Assembly (NCBI GenBank): GCA_963752935.1
Contig: CAVWAL010000003.1
Location: 1 to 64,000 of the forward strand
Length of the DNA stretch: 64,000 nucleotides
Direction: 5' to 3'
Origin: RI-153 sp963752935
GTDB lineage: Bacteria > Chloroflexota > Anaerolineae > Caldilineales > Caldilineaceae
Made by a program: the position numbers and the translations under genes. Positions 7,429 to 16,002 of the stretch are shown piece by piece (positions within the stretch are counted from its first letter, which is position 1; every line of letters starts with the position of its first letter). The notes below the pieces were generated by a model, which saw only the letters and a list, made by a program, of their open reading frames with translations, did no database searches and had not been told where the DNA came from.

Positions 7429-10400
7429 ATGACGACCCTGCACATCTCCCTTCTAGGTAACTTTTGGATGCGGTGTGACGATGAGCCAATCACACCGCTG
7501 TTGCATGCACGGATGCAGGAGTTTCTGGCCTATCTGGCATTGCATCCGCCTGCCCCCCATTCCCGCCAGCAGCTCGCCTTCCTCTTCTGGCCCGATTCAT
7601 CCGAACAAGCCGCTCTCACAAACTTGCGCGTCCTGCTCCTGCGTCTGCGCAAAGCCTGGCCCGGCTGTGCCCACTACCTCTCCACGGAGAGGAGCACGGT
7701 TGGATGGCAGGCGGATGCATCGATCGCCGTAGATGTGGCTCAGTTTGAAAAGACGTTGGATCAGGCAGAAACAGGGAAAGTGAGAATCGAGTTGTCGTTG
7801 TTGCGGCAAGCCATTGACCTCTACACAGGTGATCTGCTTTCTGGGCTGTACGAAGAGTGGATCCTGCCGGAACGCGAGCGGCTGCGTACCCGCTACATGC
7901 AGACATTGGACCGATTGATCGCGTTGCTCGAACAGAATCGTGCGTATGCAGAGGCGATCGACTATGCTCGCCAATTGCTCAACTACGATCCGCTGCGCGA
8001 GGTAACCTATCGGACGTTGATGCGATTGCATGCGCTGAACGACGAACGGGCGGAGGCACTGCGGATTTACCACACCTGTGTCACCACCCTGGAACAAGAA
8101 CTAGGCGTGCCGCCGGACAGAGACACGCAGCAGATCTACGAGCGGCTCTTGCATCGCGCAGCCGGGACAACCCGACAACCACAGATGGCCCAGCGGATAC
8201 CGCTGGTAGGACGCAAGAAAGAATGGCAGTGTCTCCTGCACGAATGGGGGAAGGCATCGCAGGGTCGGCCCCAGATGGTGCTGATCTGGGGGGAAGCGGG
8301 GATGGGAAAGACCCGGCTGGCTGAGGAATTGGTGGACACTGTGCAGCACTTAGGGCTGGTCGTTGCCCAAACCCGTTCTTATGCAGCCGAGGGCGAGCTG
8401 GCGTATGCGCCGGTGCGGTCGTGGCTGCAGAATCAAGCGCTGCAGACCGCCATTGCAGAGCTTGCGGAGATCTGGCAGGTAGAAGTTGCCCGACTTGTGC
8501 CTGAGATCCTGGCGCAACGGCCCCATCTGCCACAGCCGGGACCGTTACGCGAAAGCTGGCAACGCCAGCGTTTCTTTGAAGCTCTGGCCAAAAGTGTCGC
8601 AGCCGCGCCGCAGCCCTTGTTGCTCCTTCTCGATGATCTGCAGTGGTGCGACCAGGAGACGTTGGAATGGCTCCATTATCTGCTGCGTTACGATCGTCAA
8701 GCCAGGTTGTTGCTGGTGGGCGCAGCCCGCAGCGAGGAGGTGCCTACCGATCACCCTTTGCGGGCACTGCTGCGGCAACTGAGTGTGGAGAACCTTCTGG
8801 TGGAATTTGAATTGAATCCGCTGGATGCGACAGAGACGGCGATGCTGGCCGCACAGGTGGCGGAAGAGACGCTGCCCAAGGAAGTGCAACGACCGCTCTA
8901 TCTGGAAAGTGAAGGCCATCCCCTCTTTCTGATCGAGATGGTGCGGATGCAGCAAGGTGGCAGTGTTGGGATACCGGGTGACGGGCGCGCTGCCATCGCG
9001 ACTCCTGCACCTGACGCACCACCCCATCCCCCGGACGGCTCGGTGCTTCCCCCCAAGATCCATGCCGTGATCACCAGGCGTCTTGCCCAGCTCTCGCATC
9101 CGGCCCGCGACTTGGCCCGACTGGCTGCGGTGGTGGGACGCTCATTTCGGTACGAAGTTCTGCAGGCAGCCAGCCACCTCGACGAGAGTACACTGGTGCA
9201 GGCGCTCGATGAACTCTGGCAGCGACGGATTGTGCGGGAACAGGACAAGGACTATGACTTCAGCCACGACCGCATCCGCGAGGTCACGTACGGGGAGATC
9301 AGCTCTGCCCGGCGCCGGTTGCTCCATGGGCAGGTGGCTGCGGCATTGGAGCGCGTGTATGTGCACAACCTGCATGAGTTCAACGGACAAATCGCCGAGC
9401 ATTATGAAAAGGCGGGCTCCCCGGCCCGCGCCCTTTCGTTCTATCAACTGGCTGCCGAACAGGCGCTGCGATTGGGGGCCAACCGCAGCGCCATCGGCTA
9501 TGCTCAAAAGGGGTTGAAGGCACTGGCTGTGTATGCCGACCGTGCGGATGCCCTGCAGCATGAGTACGACCTTCAGATGGTGCTAGGACTGGCACTGACA
9601 CCTGTCTCGGGATATACCTCTCCCGAGGTAATCCAGGCCTACACCCGCGCCTATGAACTGGCCGGACAACTGGGTAAGACGGAACAAGTGACCACCATTC
9701 TTGTGGGACTGCGACGCTACCACTACGTGGGTGCGAATTTCCCCCAATCCATGGCGTACAGTGAGCGCATTCTGGCCCTGGGTAACGAGCGCACCGATCG
9801 CAGCCTGCAGTTTGAGGGCCGTCGCGGCATCGCATTGTGCCTCTTTCACACGGGCCAGTTCAAACAGGCCTGGGAGCAGCTGCGATTTGTTGTCGAGGCA
9901 GATGACCTTCACCAGCCGCCAGGGGTCGATTTGCGGGCGGGTGCGCAAGAGCCTGGCATCGACTACCTGGTACACGCGGGCGTAACCCTCTGGTTTTTGG
10001 GCTATGCTGAGAGAGGACGGAGGATCAGTGAGCGGGTCATGGCGTTCGTCCAAAGCCTCTCTGATCCCTTTAGTACAGCCGTTGCTTTGAGCAAATCCAC
10101 CATGATTCTGCAGTACATTGGAGAAATCCGTCTTGTGCAAGAGCGGATCGAAGAAGCGATTGCCATTTCTACGCGCCTGGGCTCGGAACAATGGGTGGCG
10201 TGGCAGGAGTCGAAATTGGGTTGGGCGCTGGCTGATCAGGGACAGGTCGACCAGGGCATTGCCCTGATGGCGTCTGCGTACGAAGCGTACGTGGCGTCGG
10301 GGGCCGAAGTGCGCAGACAGGAACTCCTGACCTATCTGGCCGAGGCCCATGCAAAGGCAGACCAGATCGAGGATGGCATGCGGATAATTGACAACGCCCT

Positions 10401-10722
10401 GGCGTTGACTGCGCACAACGGGGAGTGCTCCTTCTATGCAGAGACCCATCGCATCAAAGGTAGGCTCCTGCGCCAGCGGGGGCATGCTGGCGACATCGCC
10501 GAAGCGCAGTCTTATATCACGAAAGCACTGGTAATCGCCCGCCGACAGCAGGCGAAGATCCTCGAACTGAGAGCAGCGATGAGTCTGGCCCGGCTTTGGC
10601 AAGAAGAGGGAGACCACCAGAAGGCACACGACCTGCTGGCGCCGCTCTATGCCTGGTTTACGGAAGGCTTTGATACACCCGATTTGCGTGCCGCCCGGGC
10701 AATGCTGGCGGAACTTGCGTAA
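7429..10722 (+). CDS. BTAD-family transcriptional activator with AAA ATPase and TPR domains
   Basis: A 1097-residue protein from the ATG at 7429 (MTTLHISLLGNFWMRCDDEP); the frame is open back to 7276, but that part lacks homology. Domains: OmpR-like winged helix (1-95), bacterial transcriptional activation domain BTAD (about 97-240), AAA ATPase with Walker A 'GEAGMGKTRL' near 284 and Walker B 'LLLLLDDLQWCD' near 396, then a helical TPR-rich half (about 640-1097). This is the AfsR/SARP-like large regulator architecture: a signal acting through ATPase and TPR modules controls DNA binding by the N-terminus. It is flanked by a small gene and a lipoprotein that share an 11-bp-period operator, its likely targets (inference). 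The gene is intact, unlike many neighbours. Confidence 0.93.
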   Translation: MTTLHISLLGNFWMRCDDEPITPLLHARMQEFLAYLALHPPAPHSRQQLAFLFWPDSSEQAALTNLRVLLLRLRKAWPGCAHYLSTERSTVGWQADASIAVDVAQFEKTLDQAETGKVRIELSLLRQAIDLYTGDLLSGLYEEWILPERERLRTRYMQTLDRLIALLEQNRAYAEAIDYARQLLNYDPLREVTYRTLMRLHALNDERAEALRIYHTCVTTLEQELGVPPDRDTQQIYERLLHRAAGTTRQPQMAQRIPLVGRKKEWQCLLHEWGKASQGRPQMVLIWGEAGMGKTRLAEELVDTVQHLGLVVAQTRSYAAEGELAYAPVRSWLQNQALQTAIAELAEIWQVEVARLVPEILAQRPHLPQPGPLRESWQRQRFFEALAKSVAAAPQPLLLLLDDLQWCDQETLEWLHYLLRYDRQARLLLVGAARSEEVPTDHPLRALLRQLSVENLLVEFELNPLDATETAMLAAQVAEETLPKEVQRPLYLESEGHPLFLIEMVRMQQGGSVGIPGDGRAAIATPAPDAPPHPPDGSVLPPKIHAVITRRLAQLSHPARDLARLAAVVGRSFRYEVLQAASHLDESTLVQALDELWQRRIVREQDKDYDFSHDRIREVTYGEISSARRRLLHGQVAAALERVYVHNLHEFNGQIAEHYEKAGSPARALSFYQLAAEQALRLGANRSAIGYAQKGLKALAVYADRADALQHEYDLQMVLGLALTPVSGYTSPEVIQAYTRAYELAGQLGKTEQVTTILVGLRRYHYVGANFPQSMAYSERILALGNERTDRSLQFEGRRGIALCLFHTGQFKQAWEQLRFVVEADDLHQPPGVDLRAGAQEPGIDYLVHAGVTLWFLGYAERGRRISERVMAFVQSLSDPFSTAVALSKSTMILQYIGEIRLVQERIEEAIAISTRLGSEQWVAWQESKLGWALADQGQVDQGIALMASAYEAYVASGAEVRRQELLTYLAEAHAKADQIEDGMRIIDNALALTAHNGECSFYAETHRIKGRLLRQRGHAGDIAEAQSYITKALVIARRQQAKILELRAAMSLARLWQEEGDHQKAHDLLAPLYAWFTEGFDTPDLRAARAMLAELA

Positions 10723-10814
10723 GGTGCTCCCCTCTCCAATCTCGACTCGAATAACCTCGAGCGGTCCTCATTTTCGCTCCCCGACGACAGGCCAATCCAC
10801 CCCCCGGGCAACTC

Positions 10815-10847
10815 ATGAAACGGAAATGAAACGTTCGTCATGATACT
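10815..10847 (+). promoter_or_regulatory. SARP/OmpR-type operator and -10 before the duplicated lipoprotein
   Basis: ATGAAAC at 10815 and 10826 gives an exact 11-bp direct repeat, continuing to TGAAACG at 10833. Eight bases later is GATACT (10842-10847), a reasonable -10. The spacing matches known SARP promoters. The start codon is at 11074, so the 5' leader would be about 220 nt; nothing else in 10723-11073 is recognisable apart from AGGAGG just before the ATG. Confidence 0.65.
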
Positions 10848-11073
10848 GTATCTCTGCACGAGCGATCCGGTCCGCGACCAATAGGGCCGAGTTGTGGTCT
10901 TGTGTCCCTGGTATCGCCGGGTGATTTCGCATTCCATCGACGAAAGGAGGCGATAAGAGAAAGAGGCTCAACAGGTTCGCCGGCTTTGGTGGTGTTGATG
11001 CCCACGGCCGCACGCTGTACCCAATGCAGACCAGTGTTCCCCACAATTGTAGAACCGTACACAGGAGGAAATC

Positions 11074-12210
11074 ATGTGGAGCCACACAGCACGATTGATC
11101 GCAACCCTATGTCTGGCTGCAGTACTGCTTTCTGGCTGCCAGCCAGCCCGAGTGCTCGTCGAAATCGCAACACGGGCCGGTGTCTCATCTGAAATCCCGG
11201 TGGCCGAGACCGGCGCGGATGCAAAGATCCAGGGTGCCATGGCTGCGGCGCCCCGCGCCGTTTCGGCAGAGGCCACCATCCTGGACTGGCCGGCAGAGGC
11301 AGGCGGCGAGCCCCCGGTGCTGCGGGAAGGCAGCAACGACTGGACCTGTCTTCCCGATAATCCCGGCACTCCGGGCGAAGATCCCATGTGCGTGGACCAA
11401 CCGTGGGCGGCGTGGCTGAACGCCTACATGACCGGCACCGAGCCGCAGATTACGGCGCCTGGCATCTCTTACATGCTCGTGGGTGGTCAAGATGCCAGCA
11501 ATACCGATCCCTTCGCCACCGAGCCGGCCCCTGGCGAACAATGGGTCGCCACACCGCCGCACATTATGCTGCTGATGCCTGGCGGCTTTGATCCTGCCAA
11601 TTTCACCACCGACCACCACTCGGGCGGTCCTTACATCATGTGGGAAGGCACTCCCTATGAACACCTGATGATCCCAGTGGTGCCCGCCAGGCCGGCCGGC
11701 GGTATTCTTTCGGCAACAGCTTCTATTGAAGAGAAGATCCAAAATGTGATGGAGGCAGCGCCCCGGTCGATTGCTGAGAATGCCGCCATCCTGGACTGGC
11801 CGGCAGAGGCAGGCGGCGAGCCCCCGGTGCTGCGGGAAGGCAGCAACGACTGGACCTGTCTTCCCGATAATCCCGGCACTCCGGGCGAAGATCCCATGTG
11901 CGTGGACCAACCGTGGGCGGCGTGGCTGAACGCCTACATGACCGGCACCGAGCCGCAGATTACGGCGCCTGGCATCTCTTACATGCTCGCAGGCGGTCAA
12001 GATGCCAGCAATACCGATCCCTTCGCCACCGAGCCGGCCCCTGGCGAACAATGGGTCGCCACACCGGCGCACATCATGCTGCTGGCGCCTAGCGGCCTAG
12101 ATACCGCCGACTTTACCACCGACCACCACTCGGGCGGTCCTTACATCATGTGGGAAGGCACTCCCTATGAACACCTGATGATCCCGGTAGAAGCAGGGGG
12201 AAGCCACTAA
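11074..12210 (+). CDS. Secreted lipoprotein with two tandem copies of one domain
   Basis: A 378-residue protein. A signal peptide with lipobox LLSGC (Cys 22) is followed by two near-identical units of 170 residues, each containing 'LREGSNDWTCLPDNPGTPGE', 'DQPWAAWLNAYMTG', 'ISYML' and 'TTDHHSGGPYIMWEGTPYEH'. The unit resembles a family of exported proteins of unknown function whose members normally have one copy. Conserved Cys, Trp and His residues suggest a ligand- or metal-binding fold, but no function is established. AGGAGG lies eight bases before the ATG. It follows the BTAD gene and has the same operator as the small gene on the other side of it. Confidence 0.85.
   Translation: MWSHTARLIATLCLAAVLLSGCQPARVLVEIATRAGVSSEIPVAETGADAKIQGAMAAAPRAVSAEATILDWPAEAGGEPPVLREGSNDWTCLPDNPGTPGEDPMCVDQPWAAWLNAYMTGTEPQITAPGISYMLVGGQDASNTDPFATEPAPGEQWVATPPHIMLLMPGGFDPANFTTDHHSGGPYIMWEGTPYEHLMIPVVPARPAGGILSATASIEEKIQNVMEAAPRSIAENAAILDWPAEAGGEPPVLREGSNDWTCLPDNPGTPGEDPMCVDQPWAAWLNAYMTGTEPQITAPGISYMLAGGQDASNTDPFATEPAPGEQWVATPAHIMLLAPSGLDTADFTTDHHSGGPYIMWEGTPYEHLMIPVEAGGSH
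11278..11682 (+). repeat. Intragenic tandem duplication, copy 1 (510-bp period)
   Basis: 11278-11682 matches 11788-12192 in frame, offset exactly 510 bp. The first 200 bases are identical by eye; differences cluster in about 60 bases around 11570-11610 and at the very end. The uneven divergence suggests a recent duplication or ongoing gene conversion. Confidence 0.9.
11788..12192 (+). repeat. Intragenic tandem duplication, copy 2
   Basis: Second copy of the unit described at 11278-11682. The linker between copies (11690-11787) encodes a variant of the N-terminal 'APRAVSAEATILDWP' lead-in, so the whole 170-codon unit, including its lead, was duplicated. Confidence 0.9.
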
Positions 12211-12365
12211 TCAACCTATCGTCGGTTGGTGCTCCGGCCCACAGATGCAGGTCTATGCACCTCTGTCACCGATTGACTGCACCGAAGCCGATTCCCGGAG
12301 TAGCCTTGTCCGGGTGCCAAGTCGCTAGTGAGGATTCGTGCCCGTCAGTGGGTGCCGAAGGGTTT

Positions 12366-12404
12366 CATATCTGGGGCGTGCTTGTGAAACACACCCCAGA
12401 TATG
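12366..12404. repeat. Inverted repeat at the edge of mobile debris
   Basis: CATATCTGGGGCGTG (12366-12380) and CACACCCCAGATATG (12390-12404) pair over 15 bases with one mismatch around 9 bases. It abuts copy 2 of the 183-bp repeat and ends the gene-free stretch after the lipoprotein (12211-12413). It could be a terminator-like hairpin or part of an element end. Confidence 0.6.
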
Positions 12405-12413
12405 AGACCATTT

Positions 12414-12596
12414 AAAACCGGGGGCAACGTGGGAGAGTTTGAGACCAGAAGCGGCAAGAGGGCTTCCCCCACCGGTCATGTTTCGACCGAGGCGTCTACG
12501 ACTTCAACGCGCTCCATGCGCTGTGCCAGTTCGTCCAGGTTCGGCTCAGTGTAGATCATCACTGTGTCCAGACTGCTGTGACCGAGTAGCCGGGCC
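12414..12596. repeat. 183-bp dispersed repeat, copy 2
   Basis: Direct-orientation partner of 6060-6242. It begins AAAACCGGGGGCAA and covers the 3' end of the recombinase pseudogene. GGGGGCAACGTGGGAGAG near its outer edge starts with the run of G typical of Tn3-family ends, but a matching opposite end was not found. Confidence 0.85.
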
Positions 12597-13113
12597 AGAC
12601 CCCGTAGGTCATCCGGATTGGCGTTGAGATAGCAGGTGGCAAAGGTGTGCCTGAGAGCGTGGGGGTTGACTGAGTCAATGCCGGCCTGAATGGTGTAATT
12701 ATCATGTTTACCCCGACGCACGGTCACCTTTCCCGAGCGCTCATTCAATTCCACATCGCCCACGGCTAGAGCCAACAGTTCCCCCACACGCAACCCCGTT
12801 CCTGCCAGCATCTCTAACATGGCATGATCGCGCAGGTGCCCCGCGCCACCCGCAGCAGCTTGCGCAACGTAAGTTTGTCCAGGGCCTTGGGCTGACGAGG
12901 TGGCAGGCGGATATTACTCACGTCCTCGGCGGGATTCTCCCGGCATAACCCTTCTCTCCGAGTCCAGCGGAAGAAGCGGGTGAGCGCCACCAGGCGCTGA
13001 TTGACAGTGGCGGGCGCAGCCTTTTCCACCGCCTGCTGGTGGGCCCTCCAGTCTCGCACATCCCGTGGCATGACTTCGTCAGGGGCAAAGGCAGCGCCAT
13101 ATGTAACCTCATA
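12476..13113 (-). pseudogene. Tyrosine recombinase (XerC/TnpI-like), frameshifted and deleted
   Basis: Two frames make up one integrase. 'PATVNQRLVALTRFFRWTRR' and 'NPAEDVSNIRLPPRQPKALD' form the N-terminal SAM-like domain. After a one-base shift near 12840 the catalytic domain follows with 'GTGLRVGELLAL' (Arg), 'HALRHTFAT' (His-x-x-Arg), 'LLGHSSLDTVMIY' (His, Tyr). The usual 40-50 residues between 'VRRGKHDN' and 'VNPHALRHTF' are reduced to about ten, so there is an internal deletion as well. The 5' end is cut at about 13113 by an ISKra4-like fragment. It is inactive as it stands. Confidence 0.85.
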
Positions 13114-13119
13114 ACGGCT

Positions 13120-13358
13120 GTCGAGGAGATCGTGGCGTCCGACAAGTTGGCAAAACTGGCGACGGCGGTGCGAGCATTCCACGGCTACAGTGAGACCAAC
13201 CGGCCGTTCATCCCAAACTATGGGGAACGTCGACGTTATGGCGAGCTGATCTCCACCGCATTCGTCGAGTCGACGGTGAACGAGGTTGTTAGCAAGCGCA
13301 TGGTGAAGAAACAGCAGATGCGTTGGACGCAGCGTGGGGCACATCTCTTATTGCCGCA
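13120..13358 (+). pseudogene. ISKra4-like transposase fragment
   Basis: The plus strand encodes 'LAKLATAVRAFHGYSETNRP', 'FIPNYGERRRYGELISTAFV' and 'ESTVNEVVSKRMVKKQQMRW', a block typical of the C-terminal part of ISKra4-type transposases. Neither a start nor the final residues are present. It truncates a recombinase on its left and a MazG-like gene on its right. Family assignment is from memory of the conserved block. Confidence 0.65.
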
Positions 13359-13427
13359 GATCTTCCCCTCGCCTTCAATGATCTGAGGGATGGCGTCACG
13401 TACCAACTTGTTATAGTGAATACGCAT
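13359..13427 (-). pseudogene. NTP pyrophosphohydrolase (MazG-like), first 23 codons
   Basis: An ATG at 13427 opens MRIHYNKLVRDAIPQIIEGE, the conserved start of small phosphoribosyl-ATP pyrophosphohydrolase-like / MazG-like proteins ('YNKLVRDKIPEII'). After 23 codons the frame runs into the antisense of the ISKra4-like fragment, so the gene has been cut by an insertion. Confidence 0.65.
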
Positions 13428-13460
13428 GAGAGGACCCTTGCTATTTGGCAATAGGGGGAC

Positions 13461-13826
13461 TTAGCCTCGACCAAAGAGGTGGGCCACCCGCGCGTTCCGA
13501 CTGTCGGCCAGCCATTCATTTAGCAGCGATTCTGCTTGCTCCAACATCTGGGTGCGCGGGTCGATGAGCAGATAGTGGAGCAGCAGATCGTAGTCTGCCT
13601 GACGCAAGGCTTCGACCACCAGTTCGGCCCGCTGCCAACGCGGAATCATGGCGCTGACGATGAGTTTCTTGGGCAGTGGGGGAACAGCAACACCGCGGAT
13701 GCCGCCTCCATCCACCAATCCCTGACATTCGATCACTAGATCTTCAGGAAACTCTGGCAAGATCGGTCCACGATTGGGGATGTTCACCTGGAAGAGTTGG
13801 GGGACATCGTTGACCAGAGAATGGAT
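13461..13826 (-). pseudogene. Glycoside hydrolase family 4-like, C-terminal fragment
   Basis: The frame reads 'IHSLVNDVPQLFQVNIPNRG', 'LPEFPEDLVIECQGLVDGGG', 'LPKKLIVSAMIPRWQRAELV' and 'HYLLIDPRTQMLEQAESLLN', matching the C-terminal region of GH4 enzymes (6-phospho-glucosidase / alpha-galactosidase type, NAD- and metal-dependent). The upstream two thirds, including the NAD-binding motif, are missing; a resolvase fragment begins at 13843. It ends with a stop at 13461, 34 bases before the truncated MazG-like start, so the two may once have been neighbours in one operon. Confidence 0.6.
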
Positions 13827-13842
13827 AATGGGCACGATCTGT

Positions 13843-14175
13843 AGCCTCAACGATCCGGTGGACACCACCACACCGCAGGGCGGGCTGGTCTTCAACATCT
13901 TTGCTTCGTTGGCCGAGTTTGAGCGCGACTTGATTCGCGAACGCACCCAGTCCGGCCTGAAGGCGGCGCGCACACGGGGACGGGTAGGTAGACGGCCCAA
14001 GGGGTTATCGAAACAAGCCAGAGCCACGGCGATGGCGGCGGAGACGCTCTATCGGGAAGGGGTATTGAGTATCCAGGAGATCTGCGAGCAGTTGGGCATC
14101 AGCAAGCCCACACGGTACGCGTATCTCAGGCATCGAGGGGTGCCGTTGACCACTAGAAATCAGCAAAGCAGATGA
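13843..14175 (+). pseudogene. Serine resolvase, C-terminal half, copy A
   Basis: Encodes 'SLNDPVDTTTPQGGLVFNIF', 'SLAEFERDLIRERTQSGLKA', then a Hin-type DNA-binding helix-turn-helix with 'LSIQEICEQLGISKPTRYAY'. The N-terminal catalytic part with the active Ser is absent; upstream of 13843 is the GH4 fragment. A closely related copy is at 38449-38791. Resolvases of this type usually belong to Tn3-like transposons. Confidence 0.85.
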
Positions 14176-14558
14176 TGCCATTGGCAGACGACCCGGTCTA
14201 GAAATCCGTATCGGGGTCATGTGCAGGCACTCCGTGCGCTGTCGGCCCAGACCGATTCGTAGCTATGGCCTGAGTGGCATCCCCTGGCGCAATGCCGTGG
14301 TGGAGAGGGTGACCAGCATCACGGGGTTGAGCATCGGCGTCTTCTTCCCAACCTTTTTCTTCCTTCCATAGATTAACCCGTCACGGTTGTATGGTTTTCC
14401 GCAACCGACTGTTTCCGCTGTGGCGTTTCACGAACCGTCTGTCGCACAACGCTCTTTTCTGTGCTACAAACGAGGAGACCTGAAGGACACTCAATAGTTC
14501 TCACGCCGCACTATACCGACATGTAGGTCCGGGTGGAGAAATTCGGGAAAGCGCTTAC
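14176..14558. other. Gene-free spacer left of the IS
   Basis: No convincing gene or structured element. A short minus-strand stretch (about 14268-14360) stays open with 'TPMLNPVMLVTLSTTALRQG' and a stop, possibly another gene tail, but it resembles no family I recognise. Confidence 0.3.
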
Positions 14559-15978
14559 ACTTTAGTTTCCGGTAAAAGAGCGACAACGAAAGGCGAAAAA
14601 TGACAAACGGCGGTTAGGAGTCCACAATTCGGTAGACCAATACCTGAAGGAGTGGACTATGCTAACCGCCGTCGAAAGAACTGTACACGCAATCGCGTTT
14701 GTGCTGCAAATCATCCCCGTGGGTACGAACCTTGGATTGGCGCATATGATGTGGGTCATGATGAATGGCTCATTTTTGCACAGTCGAGGCGCAGTGCTGA
14801 TGGCGCTGCACATGAATGGGCTGACGAAAGAAGCAGTGCGCAGAAGTTGGGCGGCGCTGGGTCAAGGAAGTTGGACCGTGAACGAACTGCTAGTCGAGTG
14901 GGCGATCTATGTAGCCAGCCAAAACCAGTGGCGGCCTAGACGCTACGCCGGATACAGCGTGCTAGGAGTAGACATCACCGGCTTCTGGCGCCCCAAACTG
15001 CAAGGGTGGATGGGCAAACACTTTCACAGTCTGGCGCAGAGAGCATTGCCGGCAGTGGTGCTGGGTGTGATGACGTTGTCTGGTGAAGTCGACGCACAAC
15101 GGATTCCACTGCTGCGGCGTCTGGTGCGTTGTCAACCGGAAGTAGGCAAAGCAGACTTTCGCCTTGAACTGCTCAAGGCAGCGAAGGCTGCGGCCCACAC
15201 CGACGAAGTCATTGTGGTTGATGCCGAATTCAAGATCAGTGAACTTCAGATGGCCGGTGTAGAGCGTTATGTTGTCCGATTGGCGAACAATGCCACGGCT
15301 CGTCGTAACCAACTACCCGAGTACAAGGGCAGAGGGCGGTGGCCTGAGTATGGCGAACGGGTGCGCCCACTATCTCGTCGATGGAAAGAGCGGCAGATTG
15401 CGGCGACCACACCCGACCACGAAACGGAATTTGTCCAGGACGGACGCACGATTCAGGTCGCCATCTGGTATCAACAGGTTCCCGTCGACACAAAGGTTGG
15501 CCCACTCAACAAAACCTTTGCCATCTATGCTTACACCGACCCGGCTTACAAGACGCCCTTACTTCTGGCCACCAACCTGACTTGTGCGGCACAGATCCCT
15601 TACCTGATGTATCGCGACCGCTGGCCGGTTGAACAGGCGCCGCTATCCGCCAAGCAGATGATCGGCCTCCATCGTTCTTTTGTCTTCTCCAAAGAGAGCT
15701 GTTTCCGCCTGCCTGAACTAGCGCTCTTCGCCGGTAATATGCTGACCTATCTGGCTGCTACCTTGCCGCCTTTCCAGACAGGTTTCTGGGATCGTTCACC
15801 CAAGCGCACCCCAGGTCGGCTACGCAGGGTGTTACAACAGGCTGATTTTCCAATCTTTACCACTGTTGAGCCGCTACTTCGAGAAAAGAACTCGGTCACT
15901 CACCATTTACCCAAGGGCATCAGCGCTCATGTTCGCCAAAAACGTGCTGCATGAGCCACTTTTACCGGAAACTAAAGT
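14559..15978 (+). mobile_element. Complete IS4-family insertion sequence, 1420 bp
   Basis: Bounded by perfect 20-bp inverted repeats, ACTTTAGTTTCCGGTAAAAG at 14559-14578 and its complement at 15959-15978, enclosing one intact transposase gene. Flanks are gcgcttac on the left and atcaacta on the right, so no target duplication is visible. It lies 24 bp from the 3' end of the PocR-AraC relic. The intact gene and ends suggest it may still be active and recently arrived. Confidence 0.92.
14659..15954 (+). CDS. IS4-family DDE transposase
   Basis: A 431-residue protein. Catalytic residues are D105 in 'VLGVDITGFW', D188 in 'VIVVDAEFKI' and E325. The IS4 signature Y-(2)-R-(3)-E-(6)-K is exact: Y318, R321, E325, K332 in 'YRDRWPVEQAPLSAKQM'. 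AAGGAG lies seven bases before the ATG. It cuts and joins the element's 20-bp ends. No frameshift or truncation is seen. Confidence 0.93.
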   Translation: MLTAVERTVHAIAFVLQIIPVGTNLGLAHMMWVMMNGSFLHSRGAVLMALHMNGLTKEAVRRSWAALGQGSWTVNELLVEWAIYVASQNQWRPRRYAGYSVLGVDITGFWRPKLQGWMGKHFHSLAQRALPAVVLGVMTLSGEVDAQRIPLLRRLVRCQPEVGKADFRLELLKAAKAAAHTDEVIVVDAEFKISELQMAGVERYVVRLANNATARRNQLPEYKGRGRWPEYGERVRPLSRRWKERQIAATTPDHETEFVQDGRTIQVAIWYQQVPVDTKVGPLNKTFAIYAYTDPAYKTPLLLATNLTCAAQIPYLMYRDRWPVEQAPLSAKQMIGLHRSFVFSKESCFRLPELALFAGNMLTYLAATLPPFQTGFWDRSPKRTPGRLRRVLQQADFPIFTTVEPLLREKNSVTHHLPKGISAHVRQKRAA

Positions 15979-16002
15979 ATCAACTACAACCGATGATTCA
16001 GG

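Noticed and set aside
9583..10629. 348-codon minus-strand open frame inside the first BTAD gene
   Set aside because: It is antisense to a well-supported coding region, has no ribosome site and no recognisable domain; it arises from codon bias.
11185..12072. 295-codon minus-strand frame in the duplicated lipoprotein
   Set aside because: It contains the same repeat twice because it mirrors the duplication; the plus strand has signal peptide, lipobox and ribosome site.
11278..12192. Possible CRISPR-like or minisatellite array
   Set aside because: Only two units with a 510-bp period inside one coding frame; it is a domain duplication.
14559..14566. Target-site duplication of the IS4 element
   Set aside because: Bases left of the left end (gcgcttac) and right of the right end (atcaacta) do not match.
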